Made by a program: the position numbers and the translations under genes. Shown here one piece after another: positions 61,534 to 64,000 of a DNA stretch of 64,000 bases (position 1 is its first letter; each line of letters opens with the position of its first letter). The DNA is from Dyadobacter sp. LHD-138 (GTDB lineage: Bacteria; Bacteroidota; Bacteroidia; Cytophagales; Spirosomataceae): positions 62,001 to 126,000 of the forward strand of contig NZ_JAVFVU010000001.1 in the NCBI RefSeq assembly GCF_030929615.1, in the 5' to 3' direction. A model generated the notes under the pieces. That model made no database searches, had not been told where the DNA came from, and saw only the letters and a list, made by a program, of their open reading frames with translations.

Positions 61534-63094
61534 TAGACAAATAATTTTTTAGATCTGAAATAGTCTTAATATTCAGGGACTGTGCCTGAGCCCGGCGCAT
61601 CATCAGGGCATATGCATTGTTAAAGCCGATGGGTTTTAGCCAGCTTAACTGGTATTGATCGGAAAATTTTTTTCGAACAAAATCAAACACCTTATTGCGG
61701 TCGGCGATAATCGGATCAAGCGTTTTTTTATCCGGTTTTAAAATCACCAAAAGCCCCGTCCCGGTATATTCCGGGTACATATCAATCTCATTGTTGGTTA
61801 ATGCATCAAAACAGATTTTTGTTCCCCCAAGGCCAGTTCTGGTTACAACTTTTAAATTTGTATTGCCTTCGATCAGCATTTTATAGATATTGATCAGAAT
61901 ATACTGCTCAGCAAAAATCTTCGACCCCAACCGGATTACACCTCCCTCCGAACCGCTTTGCGGCTTTTTGTAAAGCCCTTTTGCCAGCATAAAGTCGAGC
62001 GCTACTTTTTCCGGGAGTTGTTTCTCATAATCCACACGGTAATTTAGCTCGGTCATCACAGAATCGTTGATCACCCCCGAAAGCAGGTCCAGCGCGGGCT
62101 GCAACTGAGGATATTTTGCCAGCACATCCTGCCGGACCAGCGGAGCCGCGTAATAAGGAGGAAAAATCGTTTTGTCATCTTTTAGCGTGACAAGATCATA
62201 GGCCTTCAGGCGACCGTCGGTGCTATAACCACTGATCACATCCAGTTTCCTTTCAAATGCAGCTTTATACATCACCGCATCGCTGATCACAACGGTCGGA
62301 ATGTTGAGTTTGTATTTGGATTTGAGCCCCAGAGAACCATCCTCCCGTCCCATAAATTCTGGCGTAAACCCGGCTAATATTTTTTCCTTCGCATAGGGAA
62401 TGATGTAAAATGACGAAAATAATATCAGTAAAACGGGCAGGATAACCGCCACTTTCCGCATGCGCTTTAACCTTGCTTTCTGAAACAGGGAAAGTAAAAA
62501 ATCGAGCAGAATCGCCAGCAGCGCAGCCGGAATCGCACCCGCCAGAATCATGTTCGTATTATTCAAGGCAATACCGCCAAAAATAAATTCGCCCAGCCCG
62601 CCCGCTGCAATGTAGGCGGCCAGTGTTGCCACGCCCACGTTGATGACCGTTGCCGTTCGGATCCCCGCCAGAATAACCGGCATCGCCAGCGGAAGCTGAA
62701 CGTTCAATAAAATCTGCCATTTGCTCATCCCCATCGCAGCTGCCGACTCTGTTACCGCTGGATCTACCCCGGTAATTCCGGTATAAGTATTTCGAATTAC
62801 GGGTAGCAACGCGTAAAGGAAAAGTGCCGCAATTGCAGGCAAAGCCCCTATTCCCAAAAGCGGGATCATAAAACCCAACAGGGCAATACTTGGAATCGTC
62901 TGCAAAATTCCCGCGATGCCCAACACAACCCACGCTGTCCTTTTTCTTTCGGCAATCCAAATGCCAAGCGGCAGGCCAATGGCAACGGCTATAACCAGCG
63001 AAACACAGGTTAAACCGATATGCGCGATCGTTTGATCAAGCAGCTTATCGGATTGCTGCAACATAAACTGCCATAAATTCAGCTGCTCGCTCAT
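61514..63094 (-). CDS. ABC permease/substrate-binding fusion, EgtU-like, with permuted binding domain
   Basis: A 526-residue fusion. Residues ~20-205 are an OpuB/ProW-type permease (TESAAAMGMSKWQILLNVQL, IAAGGLGEFIFGG), followed by a membrane segment at 215-232. The binding domain has the OpuAC-family motifs in swapped order: residues 243-375 carry the normal second half (FTPEFMGREDG, DVISGYSTDGR, PPYYAAPLV), and 388-526 carry the normal first half (GSKIFAEQY, YPEYTGTG, KPIGFNNAYAL, KTISDL). A linker KKPQSGSEGG joins them. The family transports betaine, choline, carnitine or ergothioneine. With egtB and egtD adjacent, ergothioneine import is the leading call. The stop overlaps egtB by 20 bases. 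Confidence 0.85.
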   Translation of the reverse strand: MSEQLNLWQFMLQQSDKLLDQTIAHIGLTCVSLVIAVAIGLPLGIWIAERKRTAWVVLGIAGILQTIPSIALLGFMIPLLGIGALPAIAALFLYALLPVIRNTYTGITGVDPAVTESAAAMGMSKWQILLNVQLPLAMPVILAGIRTATVINVGVATLAAYIAAGGLGEFIFGGIALNNTNMILAGAIPAALLAILLDFLLSLFQKARLKRMRKVAVILPVLLILFSSFYIIPYAKEKILAGFTPEFMGREDGSLGLKSKYKLNIPTVVISDAVMYKAAFERKLDVISGYSTDGRLKAYDLVTLKDDKTIFPPYYAAPLVRQDVLAKYPQLQPALDLLSGVINDSVMTELNYRVDYEKQLPEKVALDFMLAKGLYKKPQSGSEGGVIRLGSKIFAEQYILINIYKMLIEGNTNLKVVTRTGLGGTKICFDALTNNEIDMYPEYTGTGLLVILKPDKKTLDPIIADRNKVFDFVRKKFSDQYQLSWLKPIGFNNAYALMMRRAQAQSLNIKTISDLKNYLSNENHQH

Positions 63095-64000
63095 CGGTTT
63101 CTTTTTATTTCAAGATAAACAGACTGAATGGTCTGTATTGTAATTTCCTTAACAGAATCAGTGTCTGCATTGATTACTGAGAGCATTTCCTGATTGTTTT
63201 CAGCTAGCAGTTCCATACCTTCCCACAAGCTTTGGGCACTTTCTAAACTGGCCTCGGAACCCCGTTTTGCATCCGGTAATTCCTTCCAGATATCCTTAAA
63301 TTTGAGCGCACTCAATTCCAGCTGCAGGCGCTGATGGCTGAAAAAATTTCTCGAAAATTCATTTTCCGGGCCAAAGATCAGCTCCTTTGGTGTACCCGTC
63401 TGCATAATCCCTCCTTTATCCATCAGACAAATCTGGTCCCCCAGCGCAAAAGCTTCCTGCACATCATGAGTCACCAGTACAATTGTTTTACTTTTCAATT
63501 CGGGAAGTTCAAGAAACTCCTTTTGTACCGCTGCCCGGGTGATTGGGTCCAGCGCGCCGAACGGCTCATCCATTAGTAAAACGGGCGGATCTGACGCCAG
63601 TGCACGCGCTAAGGCGACACGCTGTTTTTCTCCTCCGCTTAATTCATCCGGATATTTGCCCGCGTACTCAGTAACCGAGAGTTTAAGCTGTCTCAGCAAA
63701 TCCTCAGATCGCTGTCTGATTTTCTTCTGATCCCAACCTAATAATTTTGGAACGATGGCAATGTTTTCAGCGACCGTATAATGCGGAAACAACCCGCTGT
63801 TTTGAGAAACATACCCAATACTGCGTCTTAGCATTTCGGGTTTTAGGGAAAAAATATCTTCCCCGTTGATGCGTACAGCCCCAGATGAAGGCTCAATTAA
63901 CCGGTTCAATATTTTCAGTGTAGTGGTCTTCCCACAACCACTGGTACCGAGTAATACCAAGGTCTGCCCTTCCTTTACCTGAAAGGAAATGTCTTTTACT
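63091..64000 (-). CDS. ABC transporter ATP-binding protein (EgtV/OpuCA-like), 5' end beyond window
   Basis: Partial: the frame runs off the right edge, and the visible N-terminal part already reads DISFQVKEGQT before the Walker A motif LLGTSGCGKTT. The signature LSGGEKQRVALARALA, Walker B VLLMDEPFGALDP and THDVQEAFALGD switch region follow, with a ~100-residue C-terminal extension. It belongs to the quaternary-amine-type ATPases, without an evident CBS pair. It overlaps the permease fusion by 4 bases and drives that transporter. An in-frame TTG at 63960 is not a real start. Confidence 0.93.
   Translation of the reverse strand, partial: VKDISFQVKEGQTLVLLGTSGCGKTTTLKILNRLIEPSSGAVRINGEDIFSLKPEMLRRSIGYVSQNSGLFPHYTVAENIAIVPKLLGWDQKKIRQRSEDLLRQLKLSVTEYAGKYPDELSGGEKQRVALARALASDPPVLLMDEPFGALDPITRAAVQKEFLELPELKSKTIVLVTHDVQEAFALGDQICLMDKGGIMQTGTPKELIFGPENEFSRNFFSHQRLQLELSALKFKDIWKELPDAKRGSEASLESAQSLWEGMELLAENNQEMLSVINADTDSVKEITIQTIQSVYLEIKRNR

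Noticed and set aside
63091..63960. Treating the ATPase as complete, with a TTG start at 63960
   Set aside because: In-frame upstream codons to the window edge encode the conserved strand before Walker A, so the gene extends beyond the window.

Overview
The window looks like chromosomal DNA of a Bacteroidota bacterium of the Cytophagales/Spirosomaceae type; a Dyadobacter-like genus is my best guess, from gene content and style only. The grounds are a PorP/SprF-family outer membrane protein, a TonB-receptor-like barrel with a carboxypeptidase-regulatory N-terminus, a BatA-domain protein, an ECF sigma factor, a GH18 lipoprotein and a ThuA-domain protein, together with promoter-like TAnnTTTG boxes instead of E. 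coli -10 boxes. I saw no rRNA, tRNA, CRISPR array, prophage or intact insertion sequence.

Layout. 0-5 kb: BatA-domain membrane protein, purK-purE, and a membrane-anchored LysM protein. 5-12 kb: a large outer membrane beta-barrel protein, a small orphan gene and a 1204-residue soluble hybrid histidine kinase. 12-17 kb: housekeeping genes (rsmA, mgtE, sdaA, dtd, a MazG-like pyrophosphohydrolase). 17-22 kb: sucAB of the 2-oxoglutarate dehydrogenase complex. 22-28 kb: a PorP/SprF protein, then an operon of cmk, a DAO-type oxidoreductase and a very large propeller/beta-barrel protein. 28-38 kb: a catabolic block combining lutA and lutBC (L-lactate oxidation) with a non-phosphorylating L-fucose/L-rhamnose-type pathway (mutarotase, lactonase, FAH-family hydrolase, SDR, UxaA-family dehydratase) and a divergent AraC regulator. 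The expected end products of the sugar pathway, pyruvate and L-lactate, are what the Lut enzymes would take further. 38-43 kb: adenine deaminase, an ECF sigma factor without a neighbouring anti-sigma factor, rarA and a reduced DUF892-like protein. 43-46 kb: a Pro/Glu-rich small protein, and a ThuA protein with a GH18 chitinase-like lipoprotein.

46.5-50.4 kb holds a family 2A encapsulin operon: shell protein, a cysteine desulfurase with a roughly 290-residue disordered and internally repeated N-terminal cargo region, and serine O-acetyltransferase. This is a sulfur-handling nanocompartment. 50.8-55.7 kb: a stand-alone IS1595-type zinc ribbon protein, a DUF481 protein and a SWIM/SNF2 helicase. 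55.8-59.2 kb: a redox or second-messenger signalling trio (cNMP-binding histidine kinase, response-regulator/glutaredoxin-like/thioredoxin-reductase-like fusion, UBP-type zinc finger protein).

59.3-64 kb: a tightly overlapping operon with an ABC ATPase (cut by the window end), a permease/substrate-binding fusion, EgtB and EgtD. It joins ergothioneine synthesis to a transporter resembling the ergothioneine importer EgtUV. In the fusion, the motifs of the binding domain occur in circularly permuted order. I consider the permuted transporter with its egt operon, and the encapsulin operon with its repeat-bearing cargo, the most interesting parts of the window.
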